NCBI GenBank assembly: GCA_036258735.1
Contig: DATADC010000084.1
Location: forward strand, 1-32,412
Source: JAPSGM01 sp036258735
GTDB taxonomy: Bacteria; Chloroflexota; Limnocylindria; QHBO01
Direction: 5' to 3'
Length of the DNA stretch: 32,412 nt
Of this stretch, positions 1 to 8,073 are shown in pieces. Under the pieces are notes generated by a model that did not search any database, was not told where the DNA came from, and saw nothing but the letters and a program-made list of their open reading frames with translations. Every line of letters begins with the position of its first letter. The stretch's first letter is position 1. Made by a program: the position numbers and the translations under genes.

Positions 1-476
1 GCGAAGGCGGACATGGCCGCGTGGAAGGCGTTCGGCTCGGTGGTCGAGCCAGACTTGCTGCTGACGCAGAACAGCGTTCGCGCCGACTGCGCCCACTCGC
101 GGAAGCCGCGGACGGCGTCGGGGTGGGTTGAGTCCAGCACATGCAGCTCCATTTTGTCCGTGGCGGCGCCACCGCGTTCATCGAAGGTGCGGCCGAACAC
201 CTCGGGCGCCAGGCTGGAGCCACCCATGCCGAGCACGGCGGCGCGCGTGTAGCCGTCCATCCTTATGTCGCGCGCGAGGTGCTCGAGCTCGTCCACGCGC
301 CCGCTCATCTCCTCGGGGAGGTCCAGCCAGCCAAGCCATGCGGCGAGCTCGTCAGGCGCCTTGCCGGAGGCGCTCCACAGGCTGCCGTCGCGCGCCCACA
401 GGCGGTCCGCGACGCCCTCTCGTTCCCAGAGGGCCAGCCGCTCGGCTACAGCCTGCTCGAGCGGCGACGAGGTCAT
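1..476 (-). CDS. pgi: Glucose-6-phosphate isomerase, N-terminal part (cut by window edge)
   Basis: Interconverts glucose 6-phosphate and fructose 6-phosphate in the cytoplasm. Only the first 158 codons are present; the rest lies left of the window. The visible protein starts MTSSPLEQAVAERLALWERE, has the first SIS-domain glycine motif VLGMGGSSLAPEVFGRTF, and then VSSKSGSTTEPN, matching the sugar-phosphate-binding SSKSGTT element of the family. The ATG (476-474) overlaps the transaldolase stop as ATGA, with no good Shine-Dalgarno, so translation is probably coupled to tal. In some bacteria this isomerase is fused to transaldolase in one polypeptide; here the two are separate frames. Family identity is firm; exact substrate range is inferred. 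Confidence 0.85.
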   Translation of the reverse strand, partial: MTSSPLEQAVAERLALWEREGVADRLWARDGSLWSASGKAPDELAAWLGWLDLPEEMSGRVDELEHLARDIRMDGYTRAAVLGMGGSSLAPEVFGRTFDERGGAATDKMELHVLDSTHPDAVRGFREWAQSARTLFCVSSKSGSTTEPNAFHAAMSAF

Positions 477-1576
477 GCGGGCGCCAGGGCCCTGCGCTGG
501 CTCTCGATGGTGCCGATCAGCTCCTCGAATGACTTGGCGAACGCCGCCACGCCCTCGTCCAGCAGCTCGCGCGTCACGTCGTCCATGCCGATGCCGAGCG
601 CCTCGAGGCGCCGCAGCGTCTCCTCGGCCTCGTCCAGCTCGGCGTCCAGCCTGCGCTCAACGAGGCCGTGGTCCAGGAAGGCCTGGATGGTCTCCAGCGG
701 CATGGTGTTCACCGTGCGCGGGCCGATCAGCTCCTCGACGTACAGCACGTCGCGGTACTCGGGGTTCTTGGTCGAGGTACTGGCCCACAGGCAGCGCTGC
801 ACGCGGGCGCCGGCGGCTCTCAGGTCCGCGAACTCGTCGCCGTCGAAGATCTCGCCGAAGGCCGCGTATGCCCGCTTGGCATTGGCGATAGCCGCCTTGC
901 CCCGAAGCGCCAGCGCCTCCGGCGTACCGAGCTCCTCCAGCTTCTCGTCGACCTTGGTGTCGACGCGGCTGACGAAGAAGCTGGCGACCGACGCCACGCG
1001 GCGCACGTCCTGCCCACGCTCCACCCTGCGGCGCAGCCCCGCGAGGTAGGCGTGCGCCACCTGGCGGTAGACGTCCACGCTGAACATCAGCGTGATGTTG
1101 ACGTTGATCCCCTCCGCGACCGCGGCCTCGATGGCCGGCAGGCCGGCGGCCGTGGCCGGGATCTTGACGAAGACGTTCGGCCGCGACAGACGCGTCCACA
1201 GGTGGCGGGCGCGCTCGAGCGTCGCCTGCGTGTCTTCGGCCAGCTCCGGCTCGACCTCGATCGACACATAGCCGTCGGCCGCGTCGTCGCCGTCGTAGAC
1301 GCGGGCCAGCACGTCAGCCGCGTCCCCCACGTCGGCGATGGCGATCTCCTCGTAGATCTGGCGCGCGTCGTCGCCGGACTCGATCTCGCGCCGGATCAGC
1401 TCGTCGTACTGGCCGCTGGCGACCGCCTTGGCGAAGATGGTCGGGTTGCTGGTCAGGCCGCGGATGCCCTGGTCCATTAGGTCGGCCAGCCGGCCAGACG
1501 CGATCAAGTCGCGGTCGATGAAGTCGATCCAGGGGCTCTGGTCATGCTCGGCGTGCAGCCGGTGCAGCGTGTTCAT
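473..1576 (-). CDS. tal: Transaldolase
   Basis: Cytoplasmic pentose phosphate enzyme moving a dihydroxyacetone unit between sedoheptulose 7-phosphate and glyceraldehyde 3-phosphate. The 367-residue length fits the longer (class 3, mycobacterial-like) transaldolases. Visible signatures are the N-terminal GIRGLTSNPTIFAKA, the Schiff-base lysine in NVFVKIPAT (K138), INVNITLMFS, and RCLWASTSTKNPEY. The ATG at 1576 overlaps the transketolase stop by four bases and follows an AGGAGG at 1588-1583, six bases away. It lies second in the tkt-tal-pgi operon, whose products connect the non-oxidative pentose phosphate pathway with glycolysis. Nothing unusual is seen in the sequence. Confidence 0.95.
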   Translation of the reverse strand: MNTLHRLHAEHDQSPWIDFIDRDLIASGRLADLMDQGIRGLTSNPTIFAKAVASGQYDELIRREIESGDDARQIYEEIAIADVGDAADVLARVYDGDDAADGYVSIEVEPELAEDTQATLERARHLWTRLSRPNVFVKIPATAAGLPAIEAAVAEGINVNITLMFSVDVYRQVAHAYLAGLRRRVERGQDVRRVASVASFFVSRVDTKVDEKLEELGTPEALALRGKAAIANAKRAYAAFGEIFDGDEFADLRAAGARVQRCLWASTSTKNPEYRDVLYVEELIGPRTVNTMPLETIQAFLDHGLVERRLDAELDEAEETLRRLEALGIGMDDVTRELLDEGVAAFAKSFEELIGTIESQRRALAPA

Positions 1577-3438
1577 GCTCGTCCTCCTACGGCCTCTCGC
1601 GCCAGCTCGCGCGCCGCGGAGGCGATGTGCTCGGCGTCAATCCCTGCCGCCTCGAGCTGCTCGGCCGGCGTGGCCGAGCCGGGCATGCTGCGCACCGCCA
1701 GCTTGCGGATACGCGGGCGATCGGCCGCATCGGCGGCATCGGCGAAGGCGTCGAGCACCGCGTCACCCAGCCCGCCCTCGGGATAGTGGTCTTCGATGGT
1801 GAGGAGCGCGCCAGTCTCGCGGCCGGCGGCAATCAGCGTTCCCGCGTCCACCGGCTTGATCGAATACAGGTCGATCACCCGGGCGTTGACGCCCTCATCG
1901 GCCAGGCTGTCCGCTGCCTTGAGCGCCTCGTGCAGGGTGATGCCCGCTCCGACCAGGGTCACCTGGTCGGCATCGGTCCTGCGCACCACCCGGCTGCCGC
2001 CGATGTGGAACTCCTCGTCCGGACCGTAGATGACCGGGGTCTTCTCGCGTGTCGTGCGCAGGAAGACGATGCCATCGCGGTCGGCCATCTCGCGCATCAG
2101 CGCCGCCGTCTGATTCGGGTCGGATGGGTACAGCACCGTGCTGCCATGCACCGCTCGAAAGGCGGCGAGATCTTCCAGCGCCATCTGCGACGGCCCGTCC
2201 TCGCCGATGCTCACACCGGCGTGTGATCCGGCCAGCACGACGTTGGCGCGGCTCACGGCGGCCATGCGCACGAAGTCGTAGGCGCGCGCCAGGAATGCGG
2301 CAAAGGTGGCGGCGAAGGGCCGCCAGCCGCGGACCTGGAAGCCGACCGCGTACGAGACCAGCATCTGCTCGGCGATGTACGCCTGCACGAACCGATCGGC
2401 GTGCGCCTTGGCGAACTCCTCCGAGTAGGTCGAGTTGCCGACCTCGCCGTCGATGGCGACCACGTCGCCTCGCGCGTTGCCGAGCGACACGAGCGCGTCA
2501 CCGTAGGCCTTGCGCGTCGCCTCCTTGGTGCCGACCTCGTAGGCCGGCAGCGTCAGCTCACCGCTGGCCTCGAACCGATGCGGCCGCGCGTCGCCCTCCG
2601 GCTTGCTGACCTGAATGCGCAGGTCACGCTTGCCGCCCAGCTCCTCGATGGCCTCCGCTTCGTCCGGAACCGCCTTGCCGTGAGCGTTGAGCTGGTTGGC
2701 GACCGCGGCGACGCCGTGGCCCTTCTCCGTCCTGGCCAGGATGACGGTGGGGCGGCCGTGGACGTCGATGGCCTCGGCCAACGCCGCGTCGATGGCGGCC
2801 ACGTCGTGCCCATCAACCGCGATGGTGTGCCACCCGAACGCGCCTGCCCGCTGCGAGTAGGCGTCCAGGTCCCAGCCATGCATCGTCTCGCCCGTCTGGC
2901 CCAGGCGGTTGACGTCAACGATTGCGGTCAGGTTGTCGAGGCCATGGAAGCCCGCCGCCTCGAATGCCTCCCAGATGGAACCCTCCGCCATCTCCGAGTC
3001 GCCGCACAGGCACCACACGCGATACGGCACGCGGTCCAGGTAGCGCCCCGCGTACGCGATGCCCACCGAGATGGGCAGCCCCTGGCCCAGCGAGCCCGTG
3101 GCCACGTCCACCCACGGCACGGCGGGCGTGGGGTGGCCCTCTAGCCGGCTGCCGAGCTTGCGGAAGGTCAGCAGCTCATCGTCCGAGATGGCGCCGGCGG
3201 CCCGGTACATGGCGTAGAGCAGCGGCGAGGCGTGACCCTTGCTGAAGATGAGGTGGTCGTTGCGCGGGTCGTCGGGGCGGTCGAAGTCGTAGCGAAGGTA
3301 GCTGGCCATCAGGACGGCCATGAGGTCCGCCGCAGACATGGATGAGGTCGGGTGGCCGGACCCGGCGGCGGAACTGGATCGGATCGAGTCGACGCGCAGC
3401 TGCTGGCCCAGCTCGCGCCAGAGTTCGTGGTCGTTCAT
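1573..3438 (-). CDS. tkt: Transketolase
   Basis: Thiamine-diphosphate enzyme transferring two-carbon ketol units between pentose phosphate sugars. The 621-residue protein has the substrate-site GSGHPTSSMS near residue 27, the ThDP-binding segment CGDSEMAEGSIWEAFEAAGF, then DVNRLGQTG, the pyrimidine-domain DGEVGNST and AEQMLVSYAVG, and the HAGVSIGEDGPSQM loop. The ATG at 3438 (MNDHELWREL) is chosen over one 17 codons upstream because AGGG (3447-3444) sits five bases before it and the upstream residues look non-coding. First gene of the tkt-tal-pgi operon; its stop overlaps the tal start. A TATCAT -10-like hexamer lies about 50 bases upstream, giving a leadered mRNA. Confidence 0.95.
   Translation of the reverse strand: MNDHELWRELGQQLRVDSIRSSSAAGSGHPTSSMSAADLMAVLMASYLRYDFDRPDDPRNDHLIFSKGHASPLLYAMYRAAGAISDDELLTFRKLGSRLEGHPTPAVPWVDVATGSLGQGLPISVGIAYAGRYLDRVPYRVWCLCGDSEMAEGSIWEAFEAAGFHGLDNLTAIVDVNRLGQTGETMHGWDLDAYSQRAGAFGWHTIAVDGHDVAAIDAALAEAIDVHGRPTVILARTEKGHGVAAVANQLNAHGKAVPDEAEAIEELGGKRDLRIQVSKPEGDARPHRFEASGELTLPAYEVGTKEATRKAYGDALVSLGNARGDVVAIDGEVGNSTYSEEFAKAHADRFVQAYIAEQMLVSYAVGFQVRGWRPFAATFAAFLARAYDFVRMAAVSRANVVLAGSHAGVSIGEDGPSQMALEDLAAFRAVHGSTVLYPSDPNQTAALMREMADRDGIVFLRTTREKTPVIYGPDEEFHIGGSRVVRRTDADQVTLVGAGITLHEALKAADSLADEGVNARVIDLYSIKPVDAGTLIAAGRETGALLTIEDHYPEGGLGDAVLDAFADAADAADRPRIRKLAVRSMPGSATPAEQLEAAGIDAEHIASAARELAREAVGGRA
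1583..1588 (-). promoter_or_regulatory. Shine-Dalgarno of tal
   Basis: AGGAGG on the minus strand, six bases before the tal ATG and inside the 3' end of tkt. It supports independent re-initiation in addition to the ATGA stop-start overlap. Confidence 0.7.
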
Positions 3439-3487
3439 GGTCACCCTGCCGCTCGTGCCGCAAGTTCCTTGCCGCTCAGGATGCTCC

Positions 3488-3493
3488 ATGATA
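3488..3493 (-). promoter_or_regulatory. Probable -10 element of the tkt-tal-pgi operon
   Basis: TATCAT on the minus strand. Transcription would begin near 3481, giving a leader of about 43 bases that holds the AGGG Shine-Dalgarno of tkt. No convincing -35 hexamer is seen 17 bases upstream. Confidence 0.45.
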
Positions 3494-3662
3494 CGAGGCC
3501 CGGGGAGCGTCGGTCGTTCGCCGAGCGGGCTGGCACATCCCGAGGGCTGCCAGGGGCCGATCGGCGGCGCTCAGCAAAGAGCTCTGGATGAAACGGGGCG
3601 GCCGGCCCGCGATTGGGTGGCCGCCGTGGGTGTGCGAAGGCGGGCGAGGGAGGTTAGGCCCG

Positions 3663-4007
3663 CTATCCGCGCATCAACCGGAAGCAGTCGCTGCAGTACA
3701 CCGGCCGCGCGCCGGTGGGTCGGAACGGGACCTGGGTGTCCTTGCCGCAGCGGGCGCACACCGCGTCGAACATCTCTCGTGGGCCGCGGCTGTAGCCGCC
3801 GCCCGATGCGTAGCCACCGCCACTGCCACCGCCGTTGCCGTAGCCGCTCGGTCCGCCGCCGGCGGCGCGTCGCTGCGCGCGGCAGGATGGGCAGCGCTTG
3901 GGCGCAGAGGTGAAGCCCTTCTGCGCGAAAAATTCCTGCTCCGATGCGGAGAAGACGAAGTCGATCCCGCAATCTGAACAGGTAAGCACCTGATCGGTGT
4001 AGGCCAC
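3663..4007 (-). CDS. Zinc-ribbon protein with glycine-rich linker (CxxC-x17-CxxC type)
   Basis: 114-residue cytoplasmic protein with two metal-binding modules. The N-terminal one has CSDC and, 25 residues later, CPSC, as in the probable zinc-ribbon family. The C-terminal one is CARC, exactly 17 residues, CSDC, matching the CxxC-x17-CxxC domain. They are separated by a Gly/Tyr/Ser-rich linker at about residues 50-75 that looks disordered. Start is GTG at 4007, with GGGAGGGG (4021-4014) six bases upstream. Role unknown; RNA or protein binding would fit the architecture but is inference. It stands alone between tkt and a small membrane-protein gene on the other strand. Confidence 0.8.
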   Translation of the reverse strand: MAYTDQVLTCSDCGIDFVFSASEQEFFAQKGFTSAPKRCPSCRAQRRAAGGGPSGYGNGGGSGGGYASGGGYSRGPREMFDAVCARCGKDTQVPFRPTGARPVYCSDCFRLMRG

Positions 4008-4166
4008 GAAGGACCCCTCCCTGAGAATGTGGTTGCCACGTCGGAGCCGCGCCTCGGGTTCGACGCCGGCCGCGGGTCTTGCCGCTACTCCGCGAGCCGA
4101 CGCTTGGACGTGGTGGGAGGGGACGGAAGGCTGCTGGCGCCGCTCGTCGGCGGCCCGACTGGCGGG

Positions 4167-4172
4167 AGTATA
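4167..4172 (-). promoter_or_regulatory. Possible -10 element for the zinc-ribbon gene
   Basis: TATACT on the minus strand in the 227-base gap upstream of the zinc-ribbon gene. If used, the mRNA has a leader of about 150 bases. The rest of the gap (4008-4234) shows only the Shine-Dalgarno of this gene and the -10-like element of the plus-strand neighbour. Confidence 0.3.
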
Positions 4173-4217
4173 CGCGCCGCCCCCGAGCGCGCAATAGGCT
4201 CGGCCATTCGTAACGGA

Positions 4218-4223
4218 TACGAT
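4218..4223 (+). promoter_or_regulatory. Possible -10 element of the 58-residue membrane protein gene
   Basis: TACGAT ends 11 bases before the ATG at 4235, so the transcript would have a leader of only a few bases or none. No Shine-Dalgarno is seen. Confidence 0.35.
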
Positions 4224-4234
4224 CCCGGACCGAT

Positions 4235-4411
4235 ATGACGACCGTCCTCGGGCTCCTGCTTCTCGCGGCCGGCGGCCTCTGGATCGCCCAGGGCCTGAAC
4301 CTCCCGTTTGCGCCGGGCAGCTTCATGACCGCCGACCCGCTGTGGGTCGTCATCGGTGCCGTCACCATGCTGGCCGGCGCCACGCTCCTGGTGCGCCAGC
4401 TGCGGCGGTAG
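4235..4411 (+). CDS. Small membrane protein of unknown function
   Basis: A 58-codon frame. It encodes two hydrophobic helices (about residues 3-21, VLGLLLLAAGGLWIAQGL, and 36-52, LWVVIGAVTMLAGATLLV) joined by a short polar loop NLPFAPGSFMTADP, and ends in LRQLRR-like basic residues (VRQLRR). The amphipathic pattern and positive C-terminus suggest a real two-helix inner-membrane protein with both ends in the cytoplasm. The gene is convergent with the nicotinamidase gene, with seven bases between stops. No family is recognised with certainty. Confidence 0.65.
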   Translation: MTTVLGLLLLAAGGLWIAQGLNLPFAPGSFMTADPLWVVIGAVTMLAGATLLVRQLRR

Positions 4412-4418
4412 TACGGCG

Positions 4419-5048
4419 CTAGTGACGGGGCGCTTCGGTCGAGGGCGCGCCAGCAGAGCCCGCACCGACCAGCTCTGCACCGGCATCGGCCATGGCTTCC
4501 AGGGCGCGGGCGCCGTCGGCGGGCTGGAGGTTGACCGCTGCGATGGCGTCGGTCAGCACCTCGGTCGCGAAGCCGAGGCGCACCGCGTCGAGCGCGGTGG
4601 CGTTGACGCAGTAGTCGGTGGCGAGGCCACAGATGGCGACCCGCTCCACTCCACGGTCGCGGAGCATGCCCTCCAGGGCGGTCGGGATCTCCTCGCCGGT
4701 GGCCGGGTCGCGCATCGAAAAGCCGGAGTAGCCGTCCTCGCCGTTGCTGCCCTTGCGCACGACCTCGCCAACCACGCTCAGCCCCGGGTGCAGCTCCGCG
4801 CCCCACGTCTCCGCCACGCAGTGCACCGGCCACACGCCGCCGTCCTTGGCGAAGTGGGGCGTCGACTCCGGGTGCCAGTCCTGGGTGTAGACCACGAGCG
4901 CACCGGCCTCGCGCGCCTGCCCGACGTAGCGGTTGGCCGCCTCGACCACCTTGTCCCCGCCGGCCACTGACAGGCTGCCCGATGGATCGGCGAAGTCGTT
5001 CTGGACGTCGACCACCAGCAGCGCGGTTCGCTCGTCGAAGGCCGCCAT
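4419..5048 (-). CDS. pncA: Nicotinamidase / isochorismatase-family hydrolase
   Basis: Cysteine hydrolase that probably deamidates nicotinamide to nicotinate for NAD salvage. The 209-residue length fits PncA. The catalytic triad is visible: Asp14 in LLVVDVQNDF, Lys99 in VVRKGSNGED, and Cys147 in GLATDYCVNA. The metal ligands Asp57, His59 and His65 lie in YTQDWHPESTPHF, and WPVHCV follows as in true nicotinamidases, which favours PncA over other isochorismatase-like enzymes. The last 15 residues are an unstructured tail. The ATG at 5048 lies six bases after a TATCAT hexamer, with no Shine-Dalgarno, suggesting a leaderless transcript. It is divergent from ctaC across 64 bases. Confidence 0.9.
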   Translation of the reverse strand: MAAFDERTALLVVDVQNDFADPSGSLSVAGGDKVVEAANRYVGQAREAGALVVYTQDWHPESTPHFAKDGGVWPVHCVAETWGAELHPGLSVVGEVVRKGSNGEDGYSGFSMRDPATGEEIPTALEGMLRDRGVERVAICGLATDYCVNATALDAVRLGFATEVLTDAIAAVNLQPADGARALEAMADAGAELVGAGSAGAPSTEAPRH

Positions 5049-5054
5049 GCGCCG

Positions 5055-5060
5055 ATGATA
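5055..5060 (-). promoter_or_regulatory. -10 element of pncA (leaderless type)
   Basis: TATCAT on the minus strand ends six bases before the pncA ATG, the spacing expected when transcription starts at or beside the start codon. Confidence 0.5.
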
Positions 5061-5097
5061 GGCAGGCGGGCCGCCTTGCGCCGGCCATCGGCCCGGC

Positions 5098-5103
5098 TAG
5101 CAT
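5098..5103 (+). promoter_or_regulatory. -10 element of ctaC-ctaD (leaderless type)
   Basis: TAGCAT ends nine bases before the ctaC ATG at 5113. The same hexamer precedes glgP at a ten-base gap. It shares the 64-base intergenic region with the divergent pncA element. Confidence 0.5.
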
Positions 5104-5112
5104 TTGGCGCGC

Positions 5113-5832
5113 ATGCCTCGCCCGCCAGCGCGCCTGCGACTCGCGGTCATCGCTGGGCTGGCCGCGGTGGCGTTGGGGGGCTGCGCCCCACAGCCGGTGA
5201 GCGTCGAGGGCGAGGCCGTCAAGACCCTCTACGACATCTTCCTGGCCGTCGCGGCGGCGGTGTTCGTGGTGGTGGCGGGGCTCATCGGCTGGAGCATCGT
5301 CCGTTACGGCGATCGCGGGGACGACCGCCAAATCTCATCCACGCACGAGAACCTGCGCCTCGAGCTGCTGTGGTGGGCCCTGCCGACCGTGCTGGTGATC
5401 GTGCTCTTCATCCTCACCGCGCAGGTCCTGGGCAGGGTCGACGAGCGCACGGATGACCCGGGCCTGACCGTCACGGTCACCGGCTTCCAGTGGCAGTGGC
5501 GCTTCGCATACGAGGGCAGTGACGTGGTGCTCACCGGCCTGCCGGGAGAGCCGCCGACGCTGGTGCTGCCGGTAGGCGAGCGGGTGGCGCTCGACCTCGA
5601 GTCGCCCGACGTGATCCACAGCTTCTGGGTGCCCCAGTTCCTCATCAAGCGGGACGTGGTCCCGGGTCGCACCAACCGGATCGAGCTGACCGTCGAGGAA
5701 CCCGGGACGTACTCGGGGCTGTGCGGCGAGTTCTGCGGGCTGCTGCACCACCGGATGCGCTTCAGCATCGAGGCGGTGCCGGCGGACGCGTTCCACGCGT
5801 GGCTGGAGGGCGGCGGGGAGGGCATCCCGTGA
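5113..5832 (+). CDS. ctaC: Cytochrome c oxidase subunit II
   Basis: Carries the CuA centre that receives electrons from cytochrome c in the terminal oxidase. The 239-residue protein starts with a lipoprotein signal (lipobox ALGGC, Cys24). Two transmembrane helices follow (about 40-63 and 84-107), then the cupredoxin domain with TGFQWQWRF. CuA ligands are His169 (DVIHSFWVP), Cys204, Cys208, His212 and Met215 (CGEFCGLLHHRM), with Glu206 as the carbonyl ligand. There is no fused cytochrome c domain. The ATG at 5113 is chosen over an in-frame TTG nine bases upstream, which would add only three residues before the signal peptide. Its stop overlaps the ctaD GTG. Confidence 0.95.
   Translation: MPRPPARLRLAVIAGLAAVALGGCAPQPVSVEGEAVKTLYDIFLAVAAAVFVVVAGLIGWSIVRYGDRGDDRQISSTHENLRLELLWWALPTVLVIVLFILTAQVLGRVDERTDDPGLTVTVTGFQWQWRFAYEGSDVVLTGLPGEPPTLVLPVGERVALDLESPDVIHSFWVPQFLIKRDVVPGRTNRIELTVEEPGTYSGLCGEFCGLLHHRMRFSIEAVPADAFHAWLEGGGEGIP
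5815..5822 (+). promoter_or_regulatory. Shine-Dalgarno deciding the ctaD start
   Basis: GGGGAGGG lies six bases before the GTG at 5829. The alternative ATG at 5838 would be 15 bases away, so the GTG is preferred. Confidence 0.6.
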
Positions 5833-7466
5833 CCGCAATGACCGGCGCTCCACCGGTGGAGGAGCCCGCCCGCATCATCGACTACCTGACCACGACCGAC
5901 CACAAGAAGATCGGAGTCATGTACCTCGTCACCGCGGTCGGCTTCCTGGTCGTGGGCGGGATCCTGGCGTTGATCATGCGCGCCGAGCTGGCCTTTCCCG
6001 AGCTCCAGCTGCTCGACGAGAGCACCTACAACCAGCTGTTCACGATGCACGGCACCGGGATGATCTTCTTCGCAATCGTGCCGCTGGGCATCGGCTTCGC
6101 CAACTACCTGCTGCCGCTCCAGGTGGGGGCCCCGGACGTGGCCTTCCCGCGGCTCAACGCCCTGTCCTACTGGCTGTACCTGGCCGGCGGCCTGGTGGCG
6201 TTCTCAGGGTTCCTAACCGCCAGCGGGGCGGCGGCCTTCGGCTGGTATGGCTACCCGCCCCTTTCCAACGAGACGTACTCGCCGGGCGCCGGGCCAAACC
6301 TGTGGATCATGGGCCTGATCCTGTCCGGCGCGTCCGGAATCCTGGGCTCGGTCAACTTCATCGCCACCGTCTTCACCATGCGGGCGCCGGGCATGACCAT
6401 GTTCCGCGTCCCGATCTTCACCTGGAACATCCTGGTCGTCTCGCTGCTGATCCTGCTCACCTTCCCGGTCCTGACCGCAGCGCTGGCCCTGCTGTTCATC
6501 GACCGCACGGTGAGCAACGCCTTCTTCACGCCGGAGGCGGGCAGCAACTCGATCCTGTGGCAGCACCTGTTCTGGTTCTTCGGCCATCCGGAGGTCTACA
6601 TCATGGCGCTGCCCTTCTTCGGCGTGGTCAGCGAGGTGGTGCCCGTCTTCAGCGGCAAGCGGATCTTCGGCTACCGGGCGCTGGTATTCGCCACGGTCCT
6701 CATCGGCGCATACAGCTTCAGCGTGTGGGCGCACCACATGTTCACTACCGGTGCCGTCAGCAACCTGTTCTTCGCGGCCACCTCGTTCCTGATCGCCATC
6801 CCCACCGGGGTCAAGTTCTTCACCTGGATCGCCACCATGTGGCGCGGACGGATCCGGCTTGCCACGCCGATGCTCTTCGTCATCGGCTTCCTGTTCCAGT
6901 TCCTGGTGGGCGGCATTTCGGGCGTCTTCTTGGCCTCGCCGCCGATCGACTACCAGGCCCACGACAGCTACTACGTCGTGGCCCACATGCACTACGTCCT
7001 GTTCGGCGGCTCCGCCTTCGCGGCGTTCGCGGCGTTCTATTTCTGGATCCCCAAGATCAGCGGCCGGATGCTGAGCGAGGGGCTGGGGAAGGCGCACTTC
7101 TGGCTGGTGCTGATCGGCTTCAACCTCACCTTCTTCCCGATGCACCAGCTGGGGCTGGACGGCATGGCGCGCCGGGTGGCGGACTACCCGGCTAACCCGG
7201 GCTGGGGTGAGACCAATCTGGTCATCAGCCTCGCCTCGGGCCTGATCGCCGTGGGGACGGCGCTTTTCGTCTGGAACGTGGTGCGTTCGGTGTGGATGGG
7301 TTGCGGGGCGCCGGCCGGCCACGACCCGTGGGGCGGCCACTCGCTGGAGTGGGCAACCTCCTCGCCGCCGCCCCATCACAACTTCGTCGCCATGCCGCCG
7401 ATCCGCTCAGAGCGCCCCGCCTGGGACGCCCGCCAGGCGGCCGCGGCGGAGCCGCGCGATGGCTGA
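5829..7466 (+). CDS. ctaD: Cytochrome c oxidase subunit I
   Basis: Catalytic subunit of an A-family haem-copper oxidase: reduces O2 to water and pumps protons across the membrane. The 545-residue protein has about 12 hydrophobic helices. Haem a ligands are in FTMHGTGMIFF and in the VAHMHYVLFGG segment, which also carries the haem a3 ligand. CuB ligands are in FWFFGHPEVYIMALP and WAHHMFTTG. The GHPEVY motif has both the Tyr that cross-links to His and the Glu at the end of the D-channel, as in A1-type enzymes. GTG start at 5829 overlaps the ctaC stop by four bases; the stop overlaps the next gene by eight. Confidence 0.96.
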   Translation: MTAMTGAPPVEEPARIIDYLTTTDHKKIGVMYLVTAVGFLVVGGILALIMRAELAFPELQLLDESTYNQLFTMHGTGMIFFAIVPLGIGFANYLLPLQVGAPDVAFPRLNALSYWLYLAGGLVAFSGFLTASGAAAFGWYGYPPLSNETYSPGAGPNLWIMGLILSGASGILGSVNFIATVFTMRAPGMTMFRVPIFTWNILVVSLLILLTFPVLTAALALLFIDRTVSNAFFTPEAGSNSILWQHLFWFFGHPEVYIMALPFFGVVSEVVPVFSGKRIFGYRALVFATVLIGAYSFSVWAHHMFTTGAVSNLFFAATSFLIAIPTGVKFFTWIATMWRGRIRLATPMLFVIGFLFQFLVGGISGVFLASPPIDYQAHDSYYVVAHMHYVLFGGSAFAAFAAFYFWIPKISGRMLSEGLGKAHFWLVLIGFNLTFFPMHQLGLDGMARRVADYPANPGWGETNLVISLASGLIAVGTALFVWNVVRSVWMGCGAPAGHDPWGGHSLEWATSSPPPHHNFVAMPPIRSERPAWDARQAAAAEPRDG

Positions 7467-7911
7467 GGAGCTACGCTTCTTCCTGCGTGTGGCGCTCTAC
7501 GCCGCGGTCCTGACGGTCATCTACTGGTTCGCCAGCTACAACCCGGTCGAGGGCACCTACGACTGGGCCGGGACGGTGCTGCTGGCCGCTTCCGCGCTGG
7601 CGGCCGCCGCGGTAGTGGCCGTGGCTGCGGCCTTCGCGCGGCGGGCGCTGCACGGCCGGCCCGGATCGCCGCCGGCCCTGCTCGGCCGCTGGCTGCTGTT
7701 CGCTGATCCCGGTGGCGAGGCAGACGAGCAGCCGCTGTCCGCCGGCCTCCAGCCGCTGCCGCGCGCGTCGTGGTGGCCGCTGGTCGGGGCGGTGGCCGCC
7801 ACGCTCGTGGCCCTGGGCCTGATCTACGGTCCCTGGCTGCTGCTCCCCGGCCTGGTGCTGGTGGCCTGGGTGGCGTGGGGCTGGGTCACGCAGCTGCGCT
7901 CGATCCGCTGA
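7459..7911 (+). CDS. Small membrane subunit of the cytochrome c oxidase (CtaF/subunit IV-like)
   Basis: 150-residue membrane protein with four predicted helices (about 8-25, 36-60, 105-122 and 124-143) and a polar loop between the second and third. It begins MAEELRFFLRVALYAAVLTV and includes IYWFASYNPVEGTYDWAG; this start followed by a helix and a short loop resembles CtaF, the actinobacterial subunit IV. It overlaps ctaD by eight bases (GGAG Shine-Dalgarno seven bases upstream), so it is almost certainly part of the oxidase operon. Assignment rests on context and topology more than on sequence motifs. No subunit III gene (ctaE) accompanies it here. Confidence 0.65.
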   Translation: MAEELRFFLRVALYAAVLTVIYWFASYNPVEGTYDWAGTVLLAASALAAAAVVAVAAAFARRALHGRPGSPPALLGRWLLFADPGGEADEQPLSAGLQPLPRASWWPLVGAVAATLVALGLIYGPWLLLPGLVLVAWVAWGWVTQLRSIR

Positions 7912-7920
7912 CCGCGCGAT

Positions 7921-7940
7921 CGGCCGGTAGTCCCCGGCCG
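7921..7940 (+). terminator. Hairpin after the oxidase operon
   Basis: Perfect seven-base stem CGGCCGG / CCGGCCG with a six-base loop, ten bases after the last oxidase gene. It lacks a T-run, so it may be an atypical terminator or an mRNA-stabilising hairpin. The rest of the gap to 8073 shows no feature. Confidence 0.35.
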
Positions 7941-8073
7941 ACTGGGGCGGATATCGAGCGGCCGGTTCCACGGCGCTCCTCCTGACCGACAGTCCTGCAG
8001 CGAGTATCGCCGCGAACGAAGGCCCGGCCGGGCGACGCACCAGTCGGCACGAGACTACCCAGACCGAGGGGCC

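Noticed and set aside
5721..5828. Longer ctaD start inside ctaC
   Set aside because: It would overlap ctaC by over 100 bases; the GTG at 5829 has a good Shine-Dalgarno and a four-base overlap.
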